A DNA stretch of 64,000 nucleotides from Aestuariivirga litoralis. GTDB taxonomy: Bacteria; Pseudomonadota; Alphaproteobacteria; Rhizobiales; Aestuariivirgaceae. Shown here piece after piece: positions 25,136 through 32,929 of this stretch (the first letter of the stretch is position 1; the number at the start of each line of letters is the position of its first letter). A program made the position numbers and the translations under genes. The stretch spans positions 124,001 to 188,000 of the forward strand of contig NZ_QKVK01000001.1 in the NCBI RefSeq assembly GCF_003234965.1, in the 5' to 3' direction. The notes below the pieces were generated by a model, which saw only the letters and a list, made by a program, of their open reading frames with translations, made no database searches and was not told where the DNA came from.

Positions 25136-25885
25136 CTAGGCCGCCCGCCCCTGCTCCCTCTTCCGCAACACCGCCCACCACAACCCCGCCGCCACCACCG
25201 GGCTGACGATGATGCCGATGATGACAAGGTTGCCGAAATCCGCCTGCCACAGGCCGCCGAGGAACTGCACCATGTCCCACAGGATGTGGAAGGCGATGAC
25301 GGGCAGGAGGCTGTTGGCGCGCAGGGCGAAGCAGGCCATGGCGAAGCCGAAGACGAAGGTGAGGCCCAGCTGCTGGACCATCGCCTCCACCGGCATCAGC
25401 GCCAGCACGTTCACCGCATGGAGCAGCGCGAAGAGGACCGAGGAGAGCAGGATGGCCTTGCCGGTGGAGAGGGCGGTGAGCGCGCCGCGCAGCGCCACGC
25501 CGCGGAACATCAGCTCCTCCGAGAAGCCGATCAGCAGGTTGGTGGCGACGAGCACCAGCGCCACCAGCGAGACGGTGGGGGTGCCGGTGGCGAAGAGTGC
25601 CAAGAAGAGCGCCGCGATGACGGCGAAGCTCGGCACCATCCAGGCGAGGCCGCGCGCGTCCAGCGGGTGGAAGCCACAGTCCCAGCCGCCGAAGAGCCGC
25701 CGCGCCATGACGATGGCATAGAGGCTCAGCGCCACCTCGAAGGGGGCCAGCACAAGAACCATTTCGGTGGTGCCGTATTCATAGCCGAAGACATGGCCGG
25801 TGGTGAACATGCCCACCGCCATGATCGCGATGTAGCCCAGCGCCGCGAGAACGGCCTGTTTCAGTGTCGCCCGTGACTCGCCCAT
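25136..25885 (-). CDS. CPBP family intramembrane metalloprotease (CAAX protease/Abi)
   Basis: The ATG at 25885 gives 249 residues with about seven hydrophobic helices. The catalytic glutamates are in FSEELMFRGVAL (motif EExxxR), followed by SSVLFALLHAVN (motif FxxxH) and AFHILWDMVQF (HxxxD/N-type motif), the three motifs of the CPBP/Abi family related to eukaryotic Rce1. In bacteria these membrane proteases take part in self-immunity to bacteriocins, peptide processing or signalling. No peptide gene lies beside it, so the target is unknown. It stands alone on the minus strand, between repeat elements. Confidence 0.9.
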   Translation of the reverse strand: MGESRATLKQAVLAALGYIAIMAVGMFTTGHVFGYEYGTTEMVLVLAPFEVALSLYAIVMARRLFGGWDCGFHPLDARGLAWMVPSFAVIAALFLALFATGTPTVSLVALVLVATNLLIGFSEELMFRGVALRGALTALSTGKAILLSSVLFALLHAVNVLALMPVEAMVQQLGLTFVFGFAMACFALRANSLLPVIAFHILWDMVQFLGGLWQADFGNLVIIGIIVSPVVAAGLWWAVLRKREQGRAA

Positions 25886-25964
25886 CGCCCTGCCCCCTGC
25901 TGCACGCGGAGGGAGTGTATTGATGCGCGGTGGCGGGGGCAATGGCGGTGAGTTTCCCTCGCTT

Positions 25965-25996
25965 CGTCACCCCGGCGAAGGCCGGGGCCCAGCTTT
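25965..25996. repeat. Palindromic repeat, family B, single arm
   Basis: GTCACCCCGGCGAAGGCCGG followed by GGCCCAGC matches one arm of family B in opposite orientation to the copy at 25078, so the two half elements flank the CPBP gene as distant inverted repeats. Confidence 0.75.
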
Positions 25997-26018
25997 CCTT
26001 CAGTTTGCCAGCGGCACG

Positions 26019-26119
26019 ACCCCCACCCCTTCCCCTCCCCACAAGGGGGAGGGCACAGAGTTCTGATGCGCCCGTTCCTCGTTCCCCTCCCCCTTGTGGG
26101 GAGGGGTCAGGGGTGGGGG
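26019..26119. repeat. Palindromic repeat, family C
   Basis: Left arm ACCCCCACCCCTTCCCCTCC-CCACAAGGGGGAGGG and right arm CCCTCCCCCTTGTGGGGAGG-GGTCAGGGGTGGGG are inverted copies some 35 bases long separated by about 30 bases; each arm is itself partly self-complementary. This element type is common in alphaproteobacterial intergenic DNA. Confidence 0.8.
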
Positions 26120-26197
26120 ACCCGATGCCCCCTTTCCTGCCGGAACCCGCATGCCGCGCCTGCCGTTTCCGTCCCTCTCATCACGCAGGAGGCAGCC

Positions 26198-26374
26198 ATG
26201 CCCAAGGGCGACAAGTCGGCCTATACCGACAAGCAGAAGCGCAAGGCGGAGCACATCGAGGAAGGCTACGCGAAGAAGGGCGTCTCGGAACAGGAGGCGG
26301 AGAAGCGGGCCTGGGCCACCGTCAACAAGCAGGATGGCGGCGGCAAGAAGTCCGGCGCGGGCCGCAAGGGCTGA
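26198..26374 (+). CDS. Small basic protein (plasmid-stabilisation-protein-like)
   Basis: A 58-residue, highly charged protein starting at an ATG preceded by CAGGAGG: MPKGDKSAYTDKQKRKAEHI, then EGYAKKGVSEQEAEKRAWAT and a Gly/Lys-rich tail. This family is widely annotated in proteobacteria as a plasmid stabilisation protein, though on chromosomes its job is unknown. The sequence has the look of a small nucleic-acid-associated or stress protein (helical body, flexible basic C-terminus). It stands alone, and the strong ribosome-binding site supports expression. Confidence 0.8.
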   Translation: MPKGDKSAYTDKQKRKAEHIEEGYAKKGVSEQEAEKRAWATVNKQDGGGKKSGAGRKG

Positions 26375-26503
26375 GGGCGGCGCCCCTCCGCCAAAATCCT
26401 GCCGCGTTTTCAAGGTCTAGCGGGTGATTGTCCGCGGGTGCCTATTCTTGCCCGCCGCGATTGTGTATGTAAGGCCCGTTGGGGCAATTTTGGGGATCAT
26501 CGG

Positions 26504-26920
26504 ATGCAGTTCTGGGTGAAGGATGGACGCGGGCTGGCGGCGGTTGCGCTGGTGGCCCTGGCGCTGGCGGGCTGCTCGAGCTTTCCGGGCGGCGACAAGT
26601 CCAGCACCACCGATGTTCCCTCCGTCATGACCGCGGCCGAGATCCGCTCGACCCTTGCCGGCAAGAGCTGGCGCTTCCAGGGCCCCAACAACACCGGCAC
26701 CACGCTTTATGCCGAGGACGGCTCCTCGCTCGTCGAGGTGGACGGCAAGGGCCGCACCAAGGGCAAGTGGATGACCAAGGACGGCCAGCTCTGCGAGAGC
26801 TTCGATCCCTCGCCGCCCTGGCTGCCGGGTGGCGTGCCGATGAGCTGCTATCCCTTCTCGCGCGGCACCACGCCCAACACCTACCAGGCCGGCAAGGCCG
26901 TGTTCTCGCCCGCCGGCTAG
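26504..26920 (+). CDS. Lipoprotein of the DUF995-like type, copy 1
   Basis: Starting at the ATG at 26504 gives 138 residues with a lipoprotein signal: hydrophobic LAAVALVALALAGC, with the lipobox LAGC at residues 21-24 (acylated Cys24). The mature part has MTAAEIRSTLAGKSWRF, TLYAEDGSS, GKGRTKGKWMTKDGQLCESF and MSCYPF. The layout of a helix-then-small-beta-barrel with G-K-W and C-E-S motifs resembles DUF995-type envelope proteins of rhizobia. A second protein of the same layout is encoded at 28491. It is probably anchored in the envelope; function unknown. Confidence 0.7.
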   Translation: MQFWVKDGRGLAAVALVALALAGCSSFPGGDKSSTTDVPSVMTAAEIRSTLAGKSWRFQGPNNTGTTLYAEDGSSLVEVDGKGRTKGKWMTKDGQLCESFDPSPPWLPGGVPMSCYPFSRGTTPNTYQAGKAVFSPAG

Positions 26921-27036
26921 GCGCTGGCCGCAAGGCTGGCTCCCGCCACATTTGGGCCACAGGCTCACCCAAGTGATGCCCTTGCGGCGCGGGATAGGCT
27001 TGGCCTCACGGCTTGTGATTTTCTGGGGTTGAGTTG

Positions 27037-27738
27037 ATGATTTCGCGCCTGTCGCGCCGCCGCCTGCTTCTGTCCTCGCTCGCACTCGGCCTCGGCGGCA
27101 GGACCGCCTCCGCCCAGTCCTACGGCAACGAGGCAGACCCCTTCGGCGGCGGCATGGAAGCGGGCGACACTGGTGGCGAACTCTTCGACCCCGCGCTGCT
27201 GCCCCCGGCCGAAAGCCCCATCGACTTTCCCGTGCCGGTCATCCCCGACCGCAAGATCAAGAAGCAGTTCCGCCGCCAGATGGTGGAGTTCGACGGGCCG
27301 GAGGAGCCGGGCACACTGGTCGTCGACCCCGACAACCGCTTCCTCTACCACGTGCTCGCCTATGGCTCGGCCATGCGCTACGGCGTGGGCGTGGGCCGCG
27401 CCGGCTTCGCCTGGGAGGGCCATGCCCAGATCGGCATGAAGCGGCGCTGGCCGCGCTGGGTGCCGCCGCGCGAGATGGTGGAGCGTGACCCGCGCGCCCG
27501 CGAATGGGTCAACGGCCAGCCCGGCGGCCCGGACAACCCCCTCGGTGCCCGCGCCCTCTACCTTTATGCCGGCGGGCAGGATACGCTCTACCGCATCCAT
27601 GGCACCAACGAGCCGAACTCCATCGGCAAGGCCATGTCATCGGGTTGCATCCGCATGCTGAACCAGGACATCGCAGAACTCTTCGACCAGGTGATCGTCG
27701 GCACCCCGGTCACCGTGCGCCCGTCGCGGGGCGCCTGA
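27037..27738 (+). CDS. L,D-transpeptidase (YkuD family)
   Basis: The ATG at 27037 (a TTG one codon earlier is unlikely) gives 233 residues. A signal sequence with a twin-arginine-like SRRRLLLSSLALGLGG precedes the mature protein. The catalytic YkuD motif is YRIHGTNEPNSIGKAMSSGC-IRM with the active-site histidine and cysteine about 16 residues apart. Such enzymes form 3-3 crosslinks in peptidoglycan or attach lipoproteins to it, in the periplasm. The gene is followed, after three bases, by a HAD hydrolase gene, so the two are probably cotranscribed. ErfK/YbiS/YcfS subtype not determined. Confidence 0.9.
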   Translation: MISRLSRRRLLLSSLALGLGGRTASAQSYGNEADPFGGGMEAGDTGGELFDPALLPPAESPIDFPVPVIPDRKIKKQFRRQMVEFDGPEEPGTLVVDPDNRFLYHVLAYGSAMRYGVGVGRAGFAWEGHAQIGMKRRWPRWVPPREMVERDPRAREWVNGQPGGPDNPLGARALYLYAGGQDTLYRIHGTNEPNSIGKAMSSGCIRMLNQDIAELFDQVIVGTPVTVRPSRGA

Positions 27739-27741
27739 GAC

Positions 27742-28440
27742 GTGAGCGGCCTCAGCACCATCGGCTTCGATGCGGATGACACGCTGTGGCAGAACGAAAC
27801 CTTCTTCCGCCTCACCGAGCAGCGCTTCACCGAGCTGCTCTCGGAACACGGCGCGCATGAGGTGATCTCGGCGAAGCTGCTCGAGGCTGAGCGCCGCAAC
27901 CTCCGCTTCTATGGCTTCGGCGTGAAGGGCTTCACCCTGTCGATGATCGAGACGGCGGTGGAGGTGACGAATGGCCAGGTCTCGGCCTCCGTCATCGGGG
28001 AGATCCTCGGCTTTGGCCGCCAGATGCTGCAGAACCCGGTCGAGACGCTGCCCGGCGCCAGGGAGACGCTGGACCAGCTGGCCGGCCGCTACCGCATCCT
28101 GCTCATCACCAAGGGCGACCTCTTCGACCAGGAGCGCAAGCTCGCCCAGTCGGGCCTCGGCGACTATTTCTCCGCCGTCGAGATCGTCAGCGACAAGACG
28201 CCCGATACCTACCGCCGCATCTTCTCCCGCCATGGCGACGGGCCGGAGCGCGCGATGATGGTGGGGAATTCGCTGAAATCCGATATCGTCCCCGCCATCC
28301 GGGCGGGAAGCTGGGGCGTCTACGTGCCGCATGAGCTGACCTGGGTACTGGAGCACGAGGAGGCACCCGAGGCCGAGCCCCGCTTCCGCCGCATCGCCAG
28401 CCTGGGCGCCCTGCCCGGCCTTCTCGCCCAAATGACTTGA
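27742..28440 (+). CDS. HAD family hydrolase
   Basis: A 232-residue protein starting at GTG three bases after the transpeptidase stop. HAD motif I is FDADDTLWQNE (nucleophile and acid aspartates), motif II includes LLITKGD, and motifs III-IV appear as ERKL-like lysine and VGNSLKSDIVPAIRAG. A helical cap (residues about 20-100) places it in the C1-cap group of small-molecule phosphatases. The substrate is unknown, and cotranscription with the L,D-transpeptidase does not define it. The GTG start is forced, as no other start keeps motif I. Confidence 0.9.
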   Translation: MSGLSTIGFDADDTLWQNETFFRLTEQRFTELLSEHGAHEVISAKLLEAERRNLRFYGFGVKGFTLSMIETAVEVTNGQVSASVIGEILGFGRQMLQNPVETLPGARETLDQLAGRYRILLITKGDLFDQERKLAQSGLGDYFSAVEIVSDKTPDTYRRIFSRHGDGPERAMMVGNSLKSDIVPAIRAGSWGVYVPHELTWVLEHEEAPEAEPRFRRIASLGALPGLLAQMT

Positions 28441-28490
28441 AGGCCCCTGCTGCCTGTGGCACATGCGGCCAACCCAAGGATCAAACGATT

Positions 28491-28901
28491 TTGAACCGCC
28501 CTTTCCTTCGCACTGCCGCCGTCCTGTCGCTGGCCCTGGCGCTCGCCGCCTGCACCAACAGCCCCAAGGGCGTGCGCATCACCAATGGTGGCACCTCCGC
28601 CACCACCGACAAGACGCCGGTGCCGATCACCAATTTCAACGCCGAGCAGATCCGCACCGCGATCTCGGGCAAGACCTTCCAGTACACGAGGCCCGATGGC
28701 AACGGCTTCGTCACCTACAATGCCGATGGCACCTTCAGCTTCCAGGACGATGCCAAGGGCGGCGGCGTGGGCAAGTGGACGGCCAACGGCACGCAGTATT
28801 GCGAAAGCTGGGGCAAGGGCCTGCCCGAATGCGGCGTGTTCAAGAACACCGGTGACGCCTACTTCGCGTCGAACTCCCGCCTCGTCGAGATGAAGACCTA
28901 G
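28491..28901 (+). CDS. Lipoprotein of the DUF995-like type, copy 2
   Basis: The likely start is the TTG at 28491, ten bases after AAGGA; no ATG is in frame before the signal. The 136-residue product begins LNRPFLRTAAVLSLALALAAC, with lipobox LAAC. Mature sequence parallels the copy at 26504: FNAEQIRTAISGKTFQYTR, then FVTYNADGTFS, GKWTANGTQYCESW, GVFKNTG. The two lipoproteins bracket the L,D-transpeptidase/HAD pair, hinting at shared envelope function or a duplication. It abuts the MBL hydrolase gene tail to tail, with no base between their stop codons. Confidence 0.72.
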   Translation: MNRPFLRTAAVLSLALALAACTNSPKGVRITNGGTSATTDKTPVPITNFNAEQIRTAISGKTFQYTRPDGNGFVTYNADGTFSFQDDAKGGGVGKWTANGTQYCESWGKGLPECGVFKNTGDAYFASNSRLVEMKT

Positions 28902-29564
28902 CTATTCGTTGAGGAACGGGTTGGTTTCCCGTTCCACGCCGATCTGGCAGGGCTGGCCATGGCCCGGCAGGCAGACGACGTCATCGCCCAGCGGATAGAG
29001 CTTCTCCTTGATCGAGCGGATCAGCGCCGCATGGTCGCCGCGCGGAAAATCGGTGCGGCCGATCGAACCCTGGAACAGCACGTCGCCCACCAGCGCGAAG
29101 CGGTTGGCCTCGTTGAAGAACACCACCGACCCCGGCGTATGCCCCGGCGCCTCGTAGATCCTGAACGCGAGGCCACCGACGGTGACGGTGTCGCCTTCCT
29201 TCAGCCAGCGGTCCGGCCTGACCGGGCGGGCTTCGAACCCATATTTCGCTCCGCTGGCCGCAAGATCGTCGAGCAGGAACGTATCCTCCTCGTGCGGACC
29301 CTCGATCGGCACGCCGAGCTTCTCCTTCAGCTCCGCCGCCCCGCCCGCATGGTCGATGTGGCCGTGGGTGAGCAGGATCTTCTCGACCTTGACGCCCGAC
29401 TGCCTGATGGCCTCGAGGATCACCGGCACGTCGCCGCCGGGGTCGACGATGGCACCCACCTTGCTTGCCTCGTCATAGACGAGCGAGCAGTTCTGCTGGA
29501 ACGGCGTGACGGGGATGATGAAGGCCTTGAGCTGCGCGGGCTGTGGCGTCTTGGTCTGTGTCAT
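28902..29564 (-). CDS. MBL-fold metallo-hydrolase (glyoxalase II-like, YcbL type)
   Basis: The ATG at 29564 gives 220 residues. The zinc-binding THGHIDHAGG (motif HxHxDH), the GHTPGSV histidine and GDVLFQGSIGRTDFP aspartate are those of the glyoxalase-II-like family, which hydrolyse thioesters or related esters with two metal ions. The enzyme resembles YcbL, a one-domain glyoxalase II relative, without the C-terminal glutathione-binding domain. It is cytoplasmic. Longer upstream readings merely pass through the intergenic region. It abuts the lipoprotein gene convergently and is divergent from the first MFS gene. Confidence 0.92.
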   Translation of the reverse strand: MTQTKTPQPAQLKAFIIPVTPFQQNCSLVYDEASKVGAIVDPGGDVPVILEAIRQSGVKVEKILLTHGHIDHAGGAAELKEKLGVPIEGPHEEDTFLLDDLAASGAKYGFEARPVRPDRWLKEGDTVTVGGLAFRIYEAPGHTPGSVVFFNEANRFALVGDVLFQGSIGRTDFPRGDHAALIRSIKEKLYPLGDDVVCLPGHGQPCQIGVERETNPFLNE

Positions 29565-29668
29565 GGCGGCAGTGCATAGCTGTGCCCCACCGGCCGTGCA
29601 ACCGCCTTGCCGGGCGCGGTGCGGGCCTCTAGAGCTTGTTGAACGAAAGTTCAAATAGAACCGGTTTC

Positions 29669-30835
29669 ATGACAACCCCAGAAGGCACTTCGCGCACCGG
29701 AATCATCGTCGCCGCCCTGGCGACGGTGGGCGCCTGCGACATCGCCTTCGGCCTGACGCTGCAGCTGATCCCCCTGCTGATGAACGAGCGCGGCTGGCCG
29801 GCCTGGGCCATCGGGCTCAACTCCGCCATGGGGCCGATCGGCATCCTGATGGCAGGCCCCTTCCTGCCGCGCATCATCGCGCGCGTGGGCACCAAGAGGA
29901 TCGTGCTCATCATCATCGGCGTGCTGGTGGTGAGCCTCGCCGCCATCAGTTCGCTTCCCGTGTGGATGTGGTTTCCGCTGCGCTTCTTCTTCGGCCTGTC
30001 GACAGGCGCCCTGTTCGTGGTGAGCGAGGCGTGGATCCTCTCGGCGGCAACGGCCGAGAACCGCGGCCGGGTGATGGGGGTCTATACCTCACTCCTCTCC
30101 GTCACCTTCGCCACCGGGCCGCTGATCCTGCCCTGGACCGGCATTGACGGCTTCCTGCCCTGGGGCATCGGCATCGCCTGCGTGCTGCTCGCCACCCTGC
30201 CGCTGGCCTTCGTCAAGGTCTCCGACGCGCAGTTCCAGCAGCATGGCGGCGGCGGCAGCTTCTTCGGCTTCGTGCGCCGCGCCCCCATGCTGCTCTATGC
30301 GATCGGTGCCGCCACGCTGTTCGACAATGTGCTGATCGCCTTCTTCACCATCTATGGCATCAGCAACGGGCTGGACCTCGCCGTGGCGAGCCGGCTCCTT
30401 GGCATCGGCATCATCGGCAACGTCCTGTTTTCCTATCCGCTCGGCTGGCTGGCCGACCACTGGTCACGCAAGGCCGTCATCTATCTCTCGGCCGCCATCA
30501 CCGTCGTGCTGTCGCTGAGCCTGCTCATCGTCATCGGGCACTGGTCGGTGTGGCCGATCATGATGGTGCTGGCACCCATGGCCTTCGCCACCTACGTCGT
30601 GGGCCTCGCCACCATGGGCGACACCTTCAAGGGCCCGGACCTGATGGCAGGAACGGCGGCGGTGGCCACCATGTGGGGCGTGGGCGGACTCATCGGGCCG
30701 CCGGTGGCGGGAGCCGCCATCGACCTCGTGGGCATTGATGCAATGCCGGTCACGCTCGCCGCCTTCTTCGTGCTGCTGCTGGCGGGCCTCGGGCTGACGG
30801 GCGGCAGGCTGGTGCGGGACATCCGCAATGGATAG
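29669..30835 (+). CDS. MFS transporter, copy 1
   Basis: The ATG at 29669 gives 388 residues and about 12 membrane helices. Major-facilitator marks are the loop-2 style LPRIIARVGTKRI and the helix-4/5 stretch with GRVMGVYTSLLSVTFATGPL-ILPWTG. Sequences such as VTLAAFFVLLLAGLGLTGGR close the protein. It belongs to the YcaD-like group of MFS proteins. The next gene, another MFS transporter, overlaps it by eight bases, and the two share the layout, so a tandem duplication is likely. The substrates are unknown. Confidence 0.88.
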   Translation: MTTPEGTSRTGIIVAALATVGACDIAFGLTLQLIPLLMNERGWPAWAIGLNSAMGPIGILMAGPFLPRIIARVGTKRIVLIIIGVLVVSLAAISSLPVWMWFPLRFFFGLSTGALFVVSEAWILSAATAENRGRVMGVYTSLLSVTFATGPLILPWTGIDGFLPWGIGIACVLLATLPLAFVKVSDAQFQQHGGGGSFFGFVRRAPMLLYAIGAATLFDNVLIAFFTIYGISNGLDLAVASRLLGIGIIGNVLFSYPLGWLADHWSRKAVIYLSAAITVVLSLSLLIVIGHWSVWPIMMVLAPMAFATYVVGLATMGDTFKGPDLMAGTAAVATMWGVGGLIGPPVAGAAIDLVGIDAMPVTLAAFFVLLLAGLGLTGGRLVRDIRNG

Positions 30836-31976
30836 GCAGCGCGTCATCAACCTGCTGGCGGCGGTTGCCGCCATCACCGTGTTCGGCTTCACCTTCGGGC
30901 TGATGTTCCCGCTGCTCTCGCTGATCATGGAGAGCCGCGGCATCCCTTCGCAGTGGATCGGCATCAACTCGGCGATGCACCCCGTCGGAATCGTGCTGTC
31001 GATCTTCGTGATCCCCTATGTGGTGCGGCGCTTCGGCGCCAAGCGGGCGGTGATCGGCTCGGGCCTCGTCACCGCGGCGGTCATCATCTCCTATCCGTTC
31101 TTTCCGGTCTTCTGGTGGTGGTTCGGGCTCAGGCTGCTGCAGGGCTTCTTCGTGTCGATCCTCTTCGCCATCAGCGAAGCCTGGATCGTGCGATTTGCCG
31201 AAGGGCCCTGGCGCACCCGCATCCTGGCAATCTACACCTCGATCTTCGCGCTGAGCTTCGGCTTCGGCCCGGCGATCATCAGCTTTACCGGCATCGACAG
31301 CATCACGCCCTTCGCCGTCGGCGTGGCCATGCTTCTCGCGGCAACCATTCCCATCTTCTTCGTGAAGGACGAGGAGGTGGACAGCGAGGACGAGACGCCC
31401 CTTTCCGTCCTGTCCTTCGCAAGGAAGGCGCCGATCCTGCTTTTCGCGGTGGGCATGTTCGCGATCCTCGATGCGGCGAACCTCAGCTTCCTGCCGGTCT
31501 ATGCGGTGAAGAAGGGCTTCGACCAGGAGACCGCCGCCCTGGCCCTCACCGCCTTCGTGCTCGGCAACACCGTGCTGCAGTTCCCCATCGGCTGGTGCGC
31601 CGACCATTTCAACAAGCGCTGGGTGATGGTGGGCTGTGGCGTGCTGAGCGGCATGAGCTCGCTGCTCGTGCCCTTCGTCTTCGGCACCTGGGCCCTGTGG
31701 CCGGTCCTGACGGTGATGGGCGCCACCGCGGCAGGCATCTACACGGTCGCACTGGCGGAACTGGGCGAGCGCTTCTCGGGCCATGAACTGGTCACCGGCA
31801 CGGCTTCCTTCTCGACCATGTGGGGCCTGGGGGCGCTGGTGGGCTCGCTCGCGGCCGGCTGGTCCATTGCGGGCTTCGGGCCGGACGGGCTACCTTTCAC
31901 CATGGCGGCGGTGTTCATGGTGTTCATCGTCTCCGCCATGTTCAGCGCCGTGCGGGAGCGGCCGAAGCCGGCATGA
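30828..31976 (+). CDS. MFS transporter, copy 2
   Basis: A 382-residue MFS protein whose ATG lies within the last eight bases of copy 1. Corresponding segments run in parallel: FGLMFPLLSLIMESRGIPSQ, then VRRFGAKRAVIGSG, WRTRILAIYTSIFALSFGFG-PAIISFTG, and GWCADHFNKRWVMVG. It is of the same YcaD-like type, so one protein could transport alone or the two could work as a pair. It ends with an ATGA overlap with the EamA gene. Gene arrangement suggests one operon of exporters. Substrate unknown. Confidence 0.88.
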   Translation: MDRQRVINLLAAVAAITVFGFTFGLMFPLLSLIMESRGIPSQWIGINSAMHPVGIVLSIFVIPYVVRRFGAKRAVIGSGLVTAAVIISYPFFPVFWWWFGLRLLQGFFVSILFAISEAWIVRFAEGPWRTRILAIYTSIFALSFGFGPAIISFTGIDSITPFAVGVAMLLAATIPIFFVKDEEVDSEDETPLSVLSFARKAPILLFAVGMFAILDAANLSFLPVYAVKKGFDQETAALALTAFVLGNTVLQFPIGWCADHFNKRWVMVGCGVLSGMSSLLVPFVFGTWALWPVLTVMGATAAGIYTVALAELGERFSGHELVTGTASFSTMWGLGALVGSLAAGWSIAGFGPDGLPFTMAAVFMVFIVSAMFSAVRERPKPA

Positions 31977-32929
31977 GCCAGAAAGTCTTCAGCTATGGCG
32001 CGGGCGTGCTCTTTGCAGCAGCCGGCGCCGCGTGCTGGAGCATGGCAGGCGGCCTTGTCCGCCTCACCCACGGCATCGATGCCTGGCAGATCGTGTTCTA
32101 CCGGTCGGCGGTGGTGCTGGCCTGCATGCTGGTCTGGCTTGGCCTGCGCTTCCGGGGCGAATTCCTGGCCAAGACGCGCGACGCGGGCGTCAATGCGGTG
32201 ATTGCCGGCGTGGCCATCGGCACCGCCGGGCTCGTTTTCATCATCGCCATGTTCTACACCACCGTTGCCGACGCCGTGTTCATGACCGGCGTGGCACCCT
32301 TCCTGTCCGCCATCCTCGGCGTGTGGATCCTGCGCGAGCGCATTCCCGCCATCACATGGTTCGCCATGTGCGTGGCGCTGGCGGGCATGGGGATCATCTT
32401 CTACGGCAATGCCGGAGGCGGCGCCTTCGTCGGCACCCTTCTGGCGCTCTATTCCGCCTTCTGCTTCTCCTGCTACGCGGTGATGCTGCGCTGGGGGCAG
32501 CGGTCCGACATGTCGGTCGCCCTCATCTGGAATGCCGTCTACCTCGTCGTGGTGACCGGCGTGATCATCCTGCTGCCGACCGCGCTGCGCGACAGCCACG
32601 GCCTGCAGGACTTCGCCATCGGCTGGCGGAATTTCGGCCTGTGCTTCGTGATGGGCGCGGTGCAGCTGACGCTGGGCCTGATCCTCTTCACCATCGGATC
32701 GCGCAGCGTGCCGGCAGCACAGCTGGCCCTGATCGCCCTGGTGGAGCCGACCCTCTCGCCGCTCTGGGCGTGGCTGGCCAGCGGCGAGCTGCCACCCGTC
32801 TGGACTTTCCTCGGCGGCGCGGTGATTGTGGCAGCGATCGTGATTCAGGCCCTCTTCGCCACCAGGAACAAGCGCCATGCCAGACAAGCTCGCCAGCGAA
32901 GCCTCGAGCCAGCTTTCGACCATCCGTGA
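31973..32929 (+). CDS. EamA/DMT family transporter
   Basis: A 318-residue membrane protein of the drug/metabolite transporter superfamily, with two EamA repeats of five helices each: first half about residues 8-145 (AACWSMAGGLVRLTHGIDAW, then MFYTTVADAVFMTGVAPFLS, ILGVWILRERIP) and second half from about 155 (GTLLALYSAFCFSCYAVMLR, then LALIALVEPTLSPLWAWL). Such proteins usually export amino acids or other metabolites. It overlaps MFS copy 2 by four bases and prmB by 53 bases; the last about 17 residues are a charged tail encoded in the overlap. Function inferred from the family only. Confidence 0.88.
   Translation: MSQKVFSYGAGVLFAAAGAACWSMAGGLVRLTHGIDAWQIVFYRSAVVLACMLVWLGLRFRGEFLAKTRDAGVNAVIAGVAIGTAGLVFIIAMFYTTVADAVFMTGVAPFLSAILGVWILRERIPAITWFAMCVALAGMGIIFYGNAGGGAFVGTLLALYSAFCFSCYAVMLRWGQRSDMSVALIWNAVYLVVVTGVIILLPTALRDSHGLQDFAIGWRNFGLCFVMGAVQLTLGLILFTIGSRSVPAAQLALIALVEPTLSPLWAWLASGELPPVWTFLGGAVIVAAIVIQALFATRNKRHARQARQRSLEPAFDHP

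Larger units (their letters stand above)
25886..26197. other. Intergenic stretch of about 310 bases holding repeats
   Basis: Between the CPBP protease and the small plus-strand gene. It contains a family B half element and a large family C palindrome (separate entries). Apart from these I see only the upstream part of the small gene, with no convincing coding frame. Confidence 0.6.

Noticed and set aside
25136-25885. CPBP protease as part of a bacteriocin or defence system
   Set aside because: No leader peptide, ABC transporter or regulatory gene next to it, so the family's possible immunity role cannot be argued here.
23281-26200. CRISPR array suspected from the repeats in this region
   Set aside because: The repeats are palindromic, few, irregularly spaced and separated by genes; no cas genes and no regular spacers exist.
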